Shown here: piece by piece, positions 14,834 through 22,376 of the stretch
How positions within the stretch are numbered: the first letter of the stretch is position 1
Layout: the number at the start of each line of letters is the position of its first letter
Assembly (NCBI GenBank): GCA_902497145.1
Contig: CABVDR010000028.1
Span: forward strand, 1 to 32,462
From: an uncultured Oscillospiraceae bacterium
GTDB taxonomy: Bacteria; Bacillota; Clostridia; Oscillospirales; Oscillospiraceae
Direction of reading: 5' to 3'
Length of the DNA: 32,462 bases
Made by a program: the position numbers and the translations under genes
Notes under the pieces: model-generated
The model's database searches: none
What the model was told of the DNA's origin: nothing
What the model saw: the letters and a program-made list of their open reading frames with translations, nothing else

Positions 14834-16300
14834 TTATCCCGCGCCCAGCAGGGTCTTTACCAACGTGACCAGGTTGTCGGCCCCCAGGCCCAGAGCCACC
14901 GACCCCACCGACAGGACCGTCAGGGGCAAGGTCATGCGGATGCCGGGGTCCCGCCGGGCCTGCCGGGGCACCCGGACGGTGAGCTGCCGGTTCTGTCGGG
15001 GGAAAAAGGCCAGCAGGATGATCTGCATGAGGTACAGGGCGGTGAGCAGGGCGGACAGGATGAGAGCCGCCGCGGCCAGATAGCCGATCCACTCCTCCAG
15101 CCCCACCGCCGAGGTGGCCAGCATCCACTTGCTGGTGAAGCCCGCCAGAGGCGGCACGCCCATGAGCCCCAGCCCCGCCGTGGCAAAGCAGCCGAATACA
15201 ACGGGCATCAGCACGCCGCAGCCCTCCACGTCGGGCACAAAGTCCCGGTGGAGCTTGTAGTGGACCGCGCCCACGCAGAAAAACAGGGTGATCTTCAGCA
15301 CCGCGTGGACAATCATATGGACCATCCCCGCCGCAAGCCCGGCTGTGGTCAGGGTGGTCACCCCCAGCAGCACATAGGACAAATTGCTGATGGTGGACCA
15401 GGCCAGGCGGCGCTTTAAATGCTTGGTACGCAGGGCCTTGGAAGAGCCGTACACGATGGTGAAGATGGCCGCCCCCATCACCAGATACTGGGCCCAGGAG
15501 CCCCGAAGGAGCGCGGGGCCGTAGCCGTACCAGGTCAGGCGGGTGACGGCAAACACCCCCGCCTTCACCACCGCCACCGCATGGAGCAGGGCGGTCACCG
15601 GCGTGGGGGCCACCGAAGCCCGCAGCAGCCATTTGTGTCCTGGGAACACCGCCGCTTTTACCCCGAAACCGAAAAAGCCCAGGACATAGGCCAGGCGCAA
15701 GGTGTCCTCCTTGCCAGCGGGGCACACTACACTGCCACCCAGAAGGAACACGGTGCCCCCGTGCTCCAGCAGCATGACCATAGCTAAGAAGCCCAGGGCC
15801 GCCCCGCACATGGAGTAGGTGAGGTACACCCGCCCGGCGTAGCGGGCCTTGCTGTCCATGGCGTGCATCACCAGGGGCAGGGTGGCCAGGGTGAGCAGCT
15901 CATAGAAGAGGTACATAGTGAGGGCGTTGGCGGAGAAGGCGATGCCCAACGTCACGCCGAAGCTGGCCAGGTAGAAGGTGAAAAAGCGGTTCTCATGGCC
16001 CTCCCGGCTCATGTACTCCACGGCGTACAAACAGGCCAGGGGCCACAGCACCGACACCAGCGCAGCAAACAGGCAGGACAGGCCGTCCACCCGGAAGGCG
16101 ATGGACAGGTGATCCCCCATGACCAGCAAGGTAAACAGGGGGCCGCCCCGCAGGGTAAACACCGCCCACAGGGCCAAAGCCGAAGTGATGCAGGCCGAGG
16201 CCAGCACATAGTTTTGCCGAGCGATCCGCCCCTGGGGCCGCCAGGCCGCCAGACCCAGTCCGGCCAGCATGGGGAACAAAATGGCGCACAGCATAAGCAT
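14834..16300 (-). CDS. MrpD/NuoM-N-like antiporter subunit, third of four (488 residues, divergent core)
   Basis: A 488-residue protein with about 14 helices. The key charged residues are kept: E134 in YLFYELLTLA, K215 in GFGVKAAVFPGHKW, K246 in AVAVVKAG, and a later Lys in GFTSKWMLA. The loop after the first lysine is altered. Relatives read FPLHxWLP-AHP-APAPASAVLSG, while here it reads FPGHKWLLRASVAPTPVTALLHA, losing the Leu-Pro and the Ala-His pair. It therefore seems to be a specialised paralogue rather than a recent copy. ATG 16300 has AAGGAGGTGA. It is 33 bp after its upstream neighbour's stop and 33 bp before the next gene. Proton or sodium specificity cannot be read. Confidence 0.86.
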   Translation of the reverse strand: MLMLCAILFPMLAGLGLAAWRPQGRIARQNYVLASACITSALALWAVFTLRGGPLFTLLVMGDHLSIAFRVDGLSCLFAALVSVLWPLACLYAVEYMSREGHENRFFTFYLASFGVTLGIAFSANALTMYLFYELLTLATLPLVMHAMDSKARYAGRVYLTYSMCGAALGFLAMVMLLEHGGTVFLLGGSVVCPAGKEDTLRLAYVLGFFGFGVKAAVFPGHKWLLRASVAPTPVTALLHAVAVVKAGVFAVTRLTWYGYGPALLRGSWAQYLVMGAAIFTIVYGSSKALRTKHLKRRLAWSTISNLSYVLLGVTTLTTAGLAAGMVHMIVHAVLKITLFFCVGAVHYKLHRDFVPDVEGCGVLMPVVFGCFATAGLGLMGVPPLAGFTSKWMLATSAVGLEEWIGYLAAAALILSALLTALYLMQIILLAFFPRQNRQLTVRVPRQARRDPGIRMTLPLTVLSVGSVALGLGADNLVTLVKTLLGAG

Positions 16301-16332
16301 GGGTTCTCACCTCCTTCTTTTTAAGTCAAACG

Positions 16333-17802
16333 TTATCCGAACAGGGGCTCCACCACCGCCCCCAGCCCGGCGTCCAGCCAGTGGGGGAACATGCCCAGCA
16401 GCACCACTGCCGCGGTGAGCAGGCACAGGGTGGTCCACATGAGCCAGGTGTCCTGCTGTTTAATAACGCTCTCATGGTCAAAGTCTTTGCCCGGGAAAAA
16501 GGCCCGGATGACGATGGGCAGCAGATAGCCCGCCGTCAGCAGGGCGGACACCATCAGCACCCCGATGCCCCAGCAGGCCAGGGTGAAGTCCCCCGCCTCC
16601 AGAGCCCCCTGGGCCAGCAGCCACTTGCTCACAAAGCCGCCGGTGGGCGGGATGCCCACCAGGGACAGGGCGGACAGGGCAAAGCTCCACATGGTAAAGC
16701 TGCACGCCACACCCACGCCCCGCATCTGGGAGACCTGGGTGAGGTGGGTCTGGTAGATGACCGAGCCGGTGGCCAGAAAGAGGGCGTTTTTGGCCACGGC
16801 GTGGAAGATCACCTGGAGCAGCGCCCCCTCCAGGGCCACGGGGTGGAAGAGCATCAGGCCGAAGATGACGTAGGACACCTGACTGACGGTGGAGTAGGCC
16901 AGCCGCTTTTTCAGGGTATCCTCCCGCAGGGCCAGGGTGGAGCCCATAAACACGGTGATAAGGGACAACACCAGCACCACCATCTGAGCCCAGGTGCCAT
17001 CCAGGAACTCCCAGCCAAACAGGTAGTAGGCCACCCGCAGCAGGGCCAGCACCCCCATCTTGGTAATGAGGCCAGAGAGCACCGCCGAAGCGGGAGCCGG
17101 GGCCACCGGGTGGGCGATGGGCAGCCATGCGTGGAGCGGGAACATTCCCGCCTTACAGCCAAAGCCCACCGCCATCACCACAAAGACGCCCAGCAGCAGA
17201 GTGCGGTTCTCCCCCGCCCGGGCAAGGTCCAGCATACCGCCGGGGGTAAACAGGTCGGTGGTGCAGTAGCCCTGGAGGACAAACAGCCCCAGCAGGCCCA
17301 GTCCCGCCCCCGCCACCGAGAAGCCCAGGTAGCGGTAGGCGGCCTCAAAGGCCTTGCGGGTGCCGATGTGCAGCACCAGGGGAACGGACAGCAGGGTCAT
17401 CATCTCGTAAAACAGATAGAGAGTCACCAGATTGCCCGCAAAGCAAATGCCCATCAGGGCCCCCAGGGTCATGAGGTAGAAGCCGAAAAACCGCTCCCGG
17501 TGTCCCTCGTGGTTCATGTACTCAAAGGCAAAGACGGCCACCGCAAACCAGATGAGACAGATGAGGTTGGCAAACAGCCGCCCCAGGCCGTCGGCCTGGA
17601 GCACCAGCCGCGCCCCCTCGGTGAGCGTCAGCAGCACAAAGGGACCGGTGTCGTCCCGGGAGACCTCCAGCACCACAAAAATCTGAAAGAGCAGCAGAAG
17701 CGTGACGGTCACCCGCCGGGTATTCATATTGTGGATGCCCAGCACAGCCAGGCCGCCCAGGATAGGCACCAAAATGGGCAAGAGAAGCAAGATCCCGTCC
17801 AC
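16333..17802 (-). CDS. MrpD/NuoM-like antiporter subunit, second of four (489 residues)
   Basis: A typical 14-helix antiporter-like subunit. E133 lies in YLFYEMMTLLS, K217 in GFGCKAGMFPLHAWLP-AHPVAPAPAS, K248 in GLITKMG, and a distal Lys in GGFVSKWLLA. These form the half-channels for proton or sodium movement in Mrp, Mbh and complex I. GTG 17802 was chosen because AAAGGAGG lies seven bases upstream and the helix 1 sequence begins at once. It is closely similar in plan to the next gene downstream; the shared FEYMNHEGHRERFFGFYL / VEYMSREGHENRFFTFYL stretch suggests that these two arose by duplication. Confidence 0.88.
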   Translation of the reverse strand: MDGILLLLPILVPILGGLAVLGIHNMNTRRVTVTLLLLFQIFVVLEVSRDDTGPFVLLTLTEGARLVLQADGLGRLFANLICLIWFAVAVFAFEYMNHEGHRERFFGFYLMTLGALMGICFAGNLVTLYLFYEMMTLLSVPLVLHIGTRKAFEAAYRYLGFSVAGAGLGLLGLFVLQGYCTTDLFTPGGMLDLARAGENRTLLLGVFVVMAVGFGCKAGMFPLHAWLPIAHPVAPAPASAVLSGLITKMGVLALLRVAYYLFGWEFLDGTWAQMVVLVLSLITVFMGSTLALREDTLKKRLAYSTVSQVSYVIFGLMLFHPVALEGALLQVIFHAVAKNALFLATGSVIYQTHLTQVSQMRGVGVACSFTMWSFALSALSLVGIPPTGGFVSKWLLAQGALEAGDFTLACWGIGVLMVSALLTAGYLLPIVIRAFFPGKDFDHESVIKQQDTWLMWTTLCLLTAAVVLLGMFPHWLDAGLGAVVEPLFG

Positions 17803-17835
17803 TCCCCCGCCTCCTTTCCGACGGTTTTTGTGTGT

Positions 17836-19317
17836 TTAAAACAGGTTCAGGCCCTGTTCAATCAGGTCCCGAATGGGACCAAAGGCGGTGCCCAGCACCA
17901 CGTTGCACAGGAGGAACACCACCAGGGCGATCTCCCGCTCCCACTTCCAGGGGAGCCGCTCCCCCTCCTTGCCCCGGCCCCAGATGGCCAGGATGGCGGG
18001 AATGTAGTACATGGCGTTGAGCACCGAGCTGGCCGCCAGGCCGAAGAGGGCCGGGGCGGTCTGCCACTGGGCATCCAGGGCGGCGATGGCCAGACAGTAC
18101 TTGGCGGAAAATCCCGCCAGCAGGGGCAGGCCGCACAGAGACAGGCCGCCCACGGTGAAGGCCAGGCCTCCCAGAGGGGCACGCCGGGCGGCCCCCCGGA
18201 GCTGGCTCCAGTAGTGTCCTCCCCCGCTGGCCCGGATCATGGCCCCCGCCCCAGAGAAGATCATGGACTTGGTCATGGCGTGGGCCAGAATCTGGTAGCA
18301 GGCGGCGATTCGTCCCGCGTCGGTTCCCAGGCCCAACCCCAGGAAGATATAGGAGATCTGGGCGGAGGAGGAGTAGGCGATCATGCCCTTGACCTCCTCC
18401 TGGCGCAGGGCGGCCACCGAGGCAAACAGCATGCCCGTCAGCCCCAGGAGAAACAGCAGGTCATCCATGTAGGTGGTGGCCAGCAGAGAGGGGCCGTATA
18501 CCCGCAGGATAAGCTTCAGCAGAATGATTAAGTACCCTTTGAGCACCAGGCCGGAGAGCACCGCGCTGGAGGCGGTGGTGGCGCTGGCGTGAGCGTCTGG
18601 CAGCCAGGCGTGGAAGGGAAACTGGGCGCTTTTGATACTCAGCCCCAAGGTCATCAGAAGGGCGGACACCACCAGGGGCAAAGAATAGGTTCGGCTGGCC
18701 ACCAGCTCCATCACCGCCTGCTCCAGGCTGGAGAAAAGAAGCTGTCCGGTGATGCAGTAGAGCAGGGCGATCCCCAGCAGCACCAGGCCGGAGCCTAGAC
18801 AGCTGAAGATGAGGTAGCGGATGGCGGACACCACCGACCGGCCGCTCTCCTTGGCCACCACCGCCATACAGGCGGTGACGGCGGCGATCTCAATAAAGAC
18901 ATAGGCGGTAAACAGGTCGTCAGTGTAGATCATAGCCAGAAGGGCCCCAAACAGCAGCTGCATCAGCACGCAGTAGCTCCCCTGCCGGTCGGCTCGCACG
19001 TCCTGTCGGATATCCTCCGCCCCGGCGGTGAGGGAAAGGAGCATCACCAGGCTGAACACCAGGGCCAGCAGGGCCTCCAGGGGTCCGCAGCGCAGCAGAT
19101 TGCCCCAGGGGGCCGGGAAGTGGCCCATCTGGTAGGTGAAGCTCTCCCCCACATCGGACAGCTGGACCAGCAGCACCACCGACAGGACGGCCACCACCAC
19201 CTCCACCCCACGGATGAGGTTCAGTCCCCAGCTCTTTTTGGGGAAAAAGGGGATGACCATGGCGCTCATCAGCACCAAGAGAATGCTGAACATGGGGATG
19301 TTATATGTAAGGGGCAT
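17836..19317 (-). CDS. mrpD: MrpD-like Na+/H+ antiporter subunit, first of four (493 residues)
   Basis: It follows MrpC directly, the position of MrpD/MbhH, and the 493-residue length is that of MrpD. Channel residues are E143 in YVFIEIAAVTA, K229 in LGLSIKSAQFPFHAWLPDAH, K260 in GLVLKGYL, and a later Lys in GFSAKYCLA. HAMTKSMIF carries the usual mid-helix His/Lys pair. ATG 19317 is preferred because AGGAGGTGA lies seven bases upstream; the frame is open seven codons further but without a site. In Mrp complexes this subunit carries part of the sodium/proton exchange path; direction and ion are inferred from the family only. Confidence 0.9.
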   Translation of the reverse strand: MPLTYNIPMFSILLVLMSAMVIPFFPKKSWGLNLIRGVEVVVAVLSVVLLVQLSDVGESFTYQMGHFPAPWGNLLRCGPLEALLALVFSLVMLLSLTAGAEDIRQDVRADRQGSYCVLMQLLFGALLAMIYTDDLFTAYVFIEIAAVTACMAVVAKESGRSVVSAIRYLIFSCLGSGLVLLGIALLYCITGQLLFSSLEQAVMELVASRTYSLPLVVSALLMTLGLSIKSAQFPFHAWLPDAHASATTASSAVLSGLVLKGYLIILLKLILRVYGPSLLATTYMDDLLFLLGLTGMLFASVAALRQEEVKGMIAYSSSAQISYIFLGLGLGTDAGRIAACYQILAHAMTKSMIFSGAGAMIRASGGGHYWSQLRGAARRAPLGGLAFTVGGLSLCGLPLLAGFSAKYCLAIAALDAQWQTAPALFGLAASSVLNAMYYIPAILAIWGRGKEGERLPWKWEREIALVVFLLCNVVLGTAFGPIRDLIEQGLNLF

Positions 19318-19347
19318 TTGCTTCACCTCCTCTCGCATATCAGGGTT

Positions 19348-19725
19348 TTACTCCTCCGCCTTGCCCTCCCAGGCCAGCATGAGGATCACGTCCAGGTTGA
19401 CGCTGTGGTATTGGCGGTAGAGCCGGATGGTCAGAGCCAGAAACAGAGCGGTGGTACTCACCGCCACCACGATGCCGGTGAGCACCAGGCCGCCGGGCAC
19501 CGGGTTTATGTACTGAGAGGCCTTGGCCCCCTCCTCCACCAGCGGGGCGGCTCCCCCTTCGATGTAGCCCATGGAGGCCAGGAAGAGAAACACCGCTGTG
19601 TCCATCAGGTTGAGGCCGATGATCTTTTTAATCAGGTTGGGGTGGAGAAACAGGGTAACAAAGCCGATGCTGAACAGCAGCACGGCGGTGATGTAGTAGC
19701 GCTGCTGCAAGATGGTCTCCAGCAC
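19348..19725 (-). CDS. mrpC: Na+/H+ antiporter subunit MrpC (NuoK/MnhC-like)
   Basis: A small membrane protein of 125 residues with three helices, homologous to NuoK. GFVTLFLHPNLIKKIIGLNLMD matches the MrpC first-helix/loop signature, and NPVPGGLVLTGIVVAVSTTALFLAL is the conserved last helix. Start GTG 19725 has GGAGGG six bases upstream and lies only two bases from the previous stop; the longer frame to 19797 is MrpB read out of phase. In Mrp structures MrpC sits next to MrpD and the MrpA C-terminal part, where it helps form the central polar path. Confidence 0.93.
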   Translation of the reverse strand: MLETILQQRYYITAVLLFSIGFVTLFLHPNLIKKIIGLNLMDTAVFLFLASMGYIEGGAAPLVEEGAKASQYINPVPGGLVLTGIVVAVSTTALFLALTIRLYRQYHSVNLDVILMLAWEGKAEE

Positions 19726-19727
19726 AG

Positions 19728-20741
19728 TTATCCCTCCCCTTCCAGAAACAGTGAGTAAAAGGTATACATGGTGCAGGCCACGATGATGCCCACACACAGA
19801 TTCAGGGGCAGAATAAATCCCCCGCTGAAAATGACCCCCGGGATCCCCTTGGGCACCTCCCAGCCCACGTGGTTGGCCCCGGTGTAGAAGGAGTAGCCCT
19901 TCATCAGCCCATAGGCCAGCAGGCAGGCGACGGTAATGCGGGAAGTACGGGGGGCGGGCAGTATCCTTGCCATCCGCTCCTCCCCCAGCACCAGGGAGGC
20001 CAAAATCAGGCCAGCCCCCAGAATCGCCCCGCCGGAAAAGCCGCCGCCGGGGCTCAGGTGGCCGTTGACCACCACATAGATTCCAAAGAGCAGAATGACC
20101 GGCAGAATCCGCCGTCCCAGCTGGGAGAGCACCTGGTCCGGCCCCCGGAAGGTGCGCATCCGACTTTTTGGGCTGTGAAGCAGCAGCAGGGTGCTCATGG
20201 CGGCGGCAAAGAGCACCGCCGACTCCCCGAAGGTGTCAAAGGCCCGGTAGTCCAAAATCATGCCGGTGACGGCATTCACTGCCCCCGTCTCCTCCAGGCC
20301 CTGCTCCAGGTAGCGCTGGGACACCTCGTTCACCGCCGGGCTGTCCGCCCGGCCAAAGAGGGGCAGATTCATGGTAACTACCAAAAAGATGGCCGCCAGG
20401 GTAAGGACGATGACGGCGCTGAGCACCCGGTAGAGCAAAATCTGGTGGCGCAGCTTCCCCGGGCGGTGGTGCCGTGGCGGATGAACCGGCTCCGGCTCCG
20501 GGGCGGGCGGCCCTTGAAGAGAGCCTCGAGGGTCCTCCAGCCCCTTCTCCCGGCGCTGACGAAAGCGCATCAGGCGGTAGGCCCCAAACTCCATGTAGCC
20601 GTGGGCCTCGATGTACTCCAGATACTCCTGAAATTCGGCCCGCTCCGGGTCCTCTGGCCCCTCGGCCCCTTCTGGCTCCTCGCCCCCCGCCCAGCGGAGG
20701 AAGCGGTGGTACCAGTCCTCCCGGGCGTTATGATTCTTCAT
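19728..20741 (-). CDS. Fusion of MbhE-like domain and MrpB (MnhB) domain with an acidic N-terminal extension
   Basis: A protein of 337 residues in three parts. Residues 1-100 are soluble and charged (EEPEGAEGPEDPERAEF, then a Pro/His-rich run) and match no family I know. Residues about 100-190 are MbhE-like: one helix, the loop SPAVNEVSQRYLEQG-EETGAVNAVTG and DYRAFDTFGESAVLF, which in Mrp proteins forms the C-terminus of MrpA. Residues about 205-335 are MrpB, with VNGHLSPGGGFSGGAILGAG. In Pyrococcus Mbh the two are separate genes (mbhE, mbhF). The gene overlaps DUF4040 upstream by 14 bp, and the start ATG has GGAGAAGG close by. A later start inside the extension is possible but has no better ribosome site that I could find. 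Confidence 0.88.
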   Translation of the reverse strand: MKNHNAREDWYHRFLRWAGGEEPEGAEGPEDPERAEFQEYLEYIEAHGYMEFGAYRLMRFRQRREKGLEDPRGSLQGPPAPEPEPVHPPRHHRPGKLRHQILLYRVLSAVIVLTLAAIFLVVTMNLPLFGRADSPAVNEVSQRYLEQGLEETGAVNAVTGMILDYRAFDTFGESAVLFAAAMSTLLLLHSPKSRMRTFRGPDQVLSQLGRRILPVILLFGIYVVVNGHLSPGGGFSGGAILGAGLILASLVLGEERMARILPAPRTSRITVACLLAYGLMKGYSFYTGANHVGWEVPKGIPGVIFSGGFILPLNLCVGIIVACTMYTFYSLFLEGEG

Positions 20742-20988
20742 CCTTCTCCATCCCCTTCAGCGCATTGATCTTCCGCAGGGTGAGGAAAAACAGCAGGCTG
20801 GTCACCCCTGCCCCCACAGCGGCCTCGGTGATGGCCAGGTCGGGGGACTCCAGCAGAAACCACAAAATGGACATGACCGCCGAGTAGGACATGAAGATGA
20901 TAATAGAGGACACCATCTTCTTGCCCAGCACGGTGGCCAGGGCGCAGAACACCAAAAAGGCCAGCAGCAACACTTCCAGCACGATCAT
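20728..20988 (-). CDS. MbhD-like subunit (DUF4040), stand-alone
   Basis: Eighty-six residues, three helices: an N-terminal helix, GKKMVSSIIIFMSYSAVMSILWFLLESPDLAITEAAVGAG, and a last helix. The phrase SPDLAITEAAVGAG is the DUF4040 signature, found in MbhD and in the C-terminal part of MrpA. As a separate small gene it indicates a hydrogenase-type (Mbh) rather than a classic Mrp arrangement. It overlaps MrpG by ATGA and the next gene by 14 bp, so the three are translationally coupled. Confidence 0.92.
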   Translation of the reverse strand: MIVLEVLLLAFLVFCALATVLGKKMVSSIIIFMSYSAVMSILWFLLESPDLAITEAAVGAGVTSLLFFLTLRKINALKGMEKDEES

Positions 20989-21314
20989 AGCTCCTGATCC
21001 CCCTCTCCCGGCAGTTGGTCAGGCTCGATGCCCCGGCCGGTGACCAGCTCCATGCGGGCGATGAGGTGGGCGGAGACCGGGTTGGTCACCCACAAAATCA
21101 CCAGAGCCAGGATCAGCTTGGCGGTGGCCACAGTGAGGCCCCACAGCACCATCACCCCCACCAGCACCAGGAACACCCCCATGGTGTCGGCCAAGGCTCC
21201 GGCGTGGATGAGGTCCAGGGTCTCCTTAAAGCGGAACAGCCCTAGGGCGGCGATGAGCACCACCACCACCCCCAGGCAGATGAGGGCCGCCCCGATCACG
21301 GTGCGTATGGTCAT
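20985..21314 (-). CDS. mrpG: Na+/H+ antiporter subunit MrpG
   Basis: A 109-residue protein with three helices. LGLFRFKETLDLIHAGALADTMG is the MrpG signature (the LR-PD-Y-R-H-A pattern of the family, with the conserved polar H-A and T), and the last helix VATAKLILALVILWVTNPVSAHLIARM ends in the usual PV-AH. ATG 21314 overlaps the MrpF stop as ATGA. The longer open frame is MrpF out of phase. The C-terminal tail is acidic and short. Confidence 0.93.
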   Translation of the reverse strand: MTIRTVIGAALICLGVVVVLIAALGLFRFKETLDLIHAGALADTMGVFLVLVGVMVLWGLTVATAKLILALVILWVTNPVSAHLIARMELVTGRGIEPDQLPGEGDQEL

Positions 21315-21613
21315 GGCTCCTCCTCCCTTCTCTCCCGGTGCCGCCGGATGGAGATCCGGCTGAGCACCGCCACCGCCAGCAGATTCAATAGTCCGTACAA
21401 AATGATGACATCCACCAGGTAGGACGCTCCCAGCAGATAGGACAGCACGCTCAGCAGTAAAATAACCACGGTGCAGATCATGTTCAGGGCGATGAGCCGG
21501 TCGGTGTACCGGGGTCCCCGGATAGCCCGGGCCAGACAGGCCAGCAGCACCAGGGTCAGCACACACAGCACGCCTACCAGAATGCCGCCCAGCACCGGCG
21601 TACACTCAGCCAT
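21311..21613 (-). CDS. mrpF: Na+/H+ antiporter subunit MrpF
   Basis: One hundred residues, three helices. RAIRGPRYTDRLIALNMI is the MrpF signature (RGP-xxDR-xAx-x). ATG 21613 overlaps the end of MrpE by eight bases (ATGGCTGA). A basic tail (RRHRERREEE) follows the last helix. In Mrp complexes MrpF packs against MrpG and E; the role is structural and possibly in ion access. Confidence 0.93.
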   Translation of the reverse strand: MAECTPVLGGILVGVLCVLTLVLLACLARAIRGPRYTDRLIALNMICTVVILLLSVLSYLLGASYLVDVIILYGLLNLLAVAVLSRISIRRHRERREEEP

Positions 21614-22079
21614 GGTCTCCCTCCTCCCAGCGCGCCAGGCGGGGCGCAAAGCCGTTGTCCTTTATCCCTTGGGCAAAGTCCTCATCCAAAGCGTGGACGC
21701 ACAGGTGGTTTCCTTTCAGGGAGACGGTCACCGTGCCGGGGGTAAGGGTGATGGAGTTGGCCAGAGTGAGGCGGGTGCCCTCCTCCTTCAGGTCGGTGCG
21801 GAACCACACCAGCCGGCCGCTCCCCTTCCGCCTGTTGGGGAAGAGAATACGCTCCATCACCTGGAGATTGGACACCACAATCTGACCAAACAGGTAAAAA
21901 AGGTATAAAAATATCCTGGGGAGACGACGTGTACAACGCAGTCCTCCCCAGGGGGGCAGGTTCAAAACGGTGCGTGCAAGCCAAGTGAGCACGGCGGAGA
22001 CCGCCGCGCCTGTCAGCACCACTTCCAAGTCCAATCTTCCGTTGAGTACAATCCAAATGAGGAACAATAAAAAAAACAA
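21606..22079 (-). CDS. mrpE: Na+/H+ antiporter subunit MrpE
   Basis: With the TTG start at 22079 the protein is 157 residues, the same size as Bacillus MrpE (about 158). Two to three N-terminal helices (FLLFLIWIVLNGRLDLEVVL) precede a cytosolic part with the family motifs LANSITLTPGTVTVSLKG and HALDE. The TTG has a GGAGAGAGG site upstream and produces a hydrophobic start; the GTG at 22121 adds 14 charged residues and has no site. It is the first gene of the operon, about 95 nt from the promoter. Confidence 0.9.
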   Translation of the reverse strand: MFFLLFLIWIVLNGRLDLEVVLTGAAVSAVLTWLARTVLNLPPWGGLRCTRRLPRIFLYLFYLFGQIVVSNLQVMERILFPNRRKGSGRLVWFRTDLKEEGTRLTLANSITLTPGTVTVSLKGNHLCVHALDEDFAQGIKDNGFAPRLARWEEGDHG

Positions 22080-22181
22080 GGGGGAACCTCTCTCCTTTGT
22101 TTCCAATTTTGGGGCACACACCGCCCCCGCTCTCCGGCCACCGCCATGGCACGGTCCGTTCGCATTAACTTGTTAAAGCGT

Positions 22182-22190
22182 ATTATAACA
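22182..22190 (-). promoter_or_regulatory. Extended -10 promoter of the Mrp/Mbh-like operon
   Basis: On the minus strand TG-T-TATAAT is a perfect extended -10. Seventeen bases upstream TTTCAA is a weak -35. Upstream sequence is AT-rich (UP-like). The predicted leader is about 95 nt. The rest of 22080-22376 shows no gene. Confidence 0.65.
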
Positions 22191-22323
22191 GAAGATTTGA
22201 GAAATTGAAAGATTTTCATGAAAAATATTCAAACTTTTTCTGCTAACCCTTTTGCAGTCCGAGGACATACCCTCTTTATCCGACGCTTAAGTCAGAGCAC
22301 AAGCATTTTTCTTGTTTCTTAAG

Positions 22324-22358
22324 CAAACGCAGGGGTGTGCTAACACACCCTGCGTTTG
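22324..22358 (-). terminator. Hairpin after the radical SAM gene
   Basis: CAAACGCAGGGGTGTG (22324-22339) pairs with CACACCCTGCGTTTG (22344-22358), with one bulged G and the loop ctaa. It lies 19 bp after the radical SAM stop. On the minus strand the following sequence is only partly T-rich (TTTGCTTAAG), so termination may be incomplete. Confidence 0.6.
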
Positions 22359-22376
22359 TACAATTCTACAAAAAAT

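Noticed and set aside
16381..18531. A 716-residue plus-strand open frame, and similar ones at 13010-14827 (605) and 383-1861 (492)
   Set aside because: They are antisense to clear membrane-protein or polymerase genes, rich in His, Gln and Gly with no motifs. High GC leaves the reverse frames open.
12791..22079. Respiratory complex I (nuo) operon
   Set aside because: MrpE, F, G, B and C and the MbhD/E domains are present and NuoA, H, J and all peripheral subunits are absent, so this belongs to the Mrp/Mbh branch.
22080..22121. GTG start for MrpE at 22121
   Set aside because: It adds 14 charged residues, lacks a ribosome site, and makes the protein longer than the family. TTG 22079 fits both.
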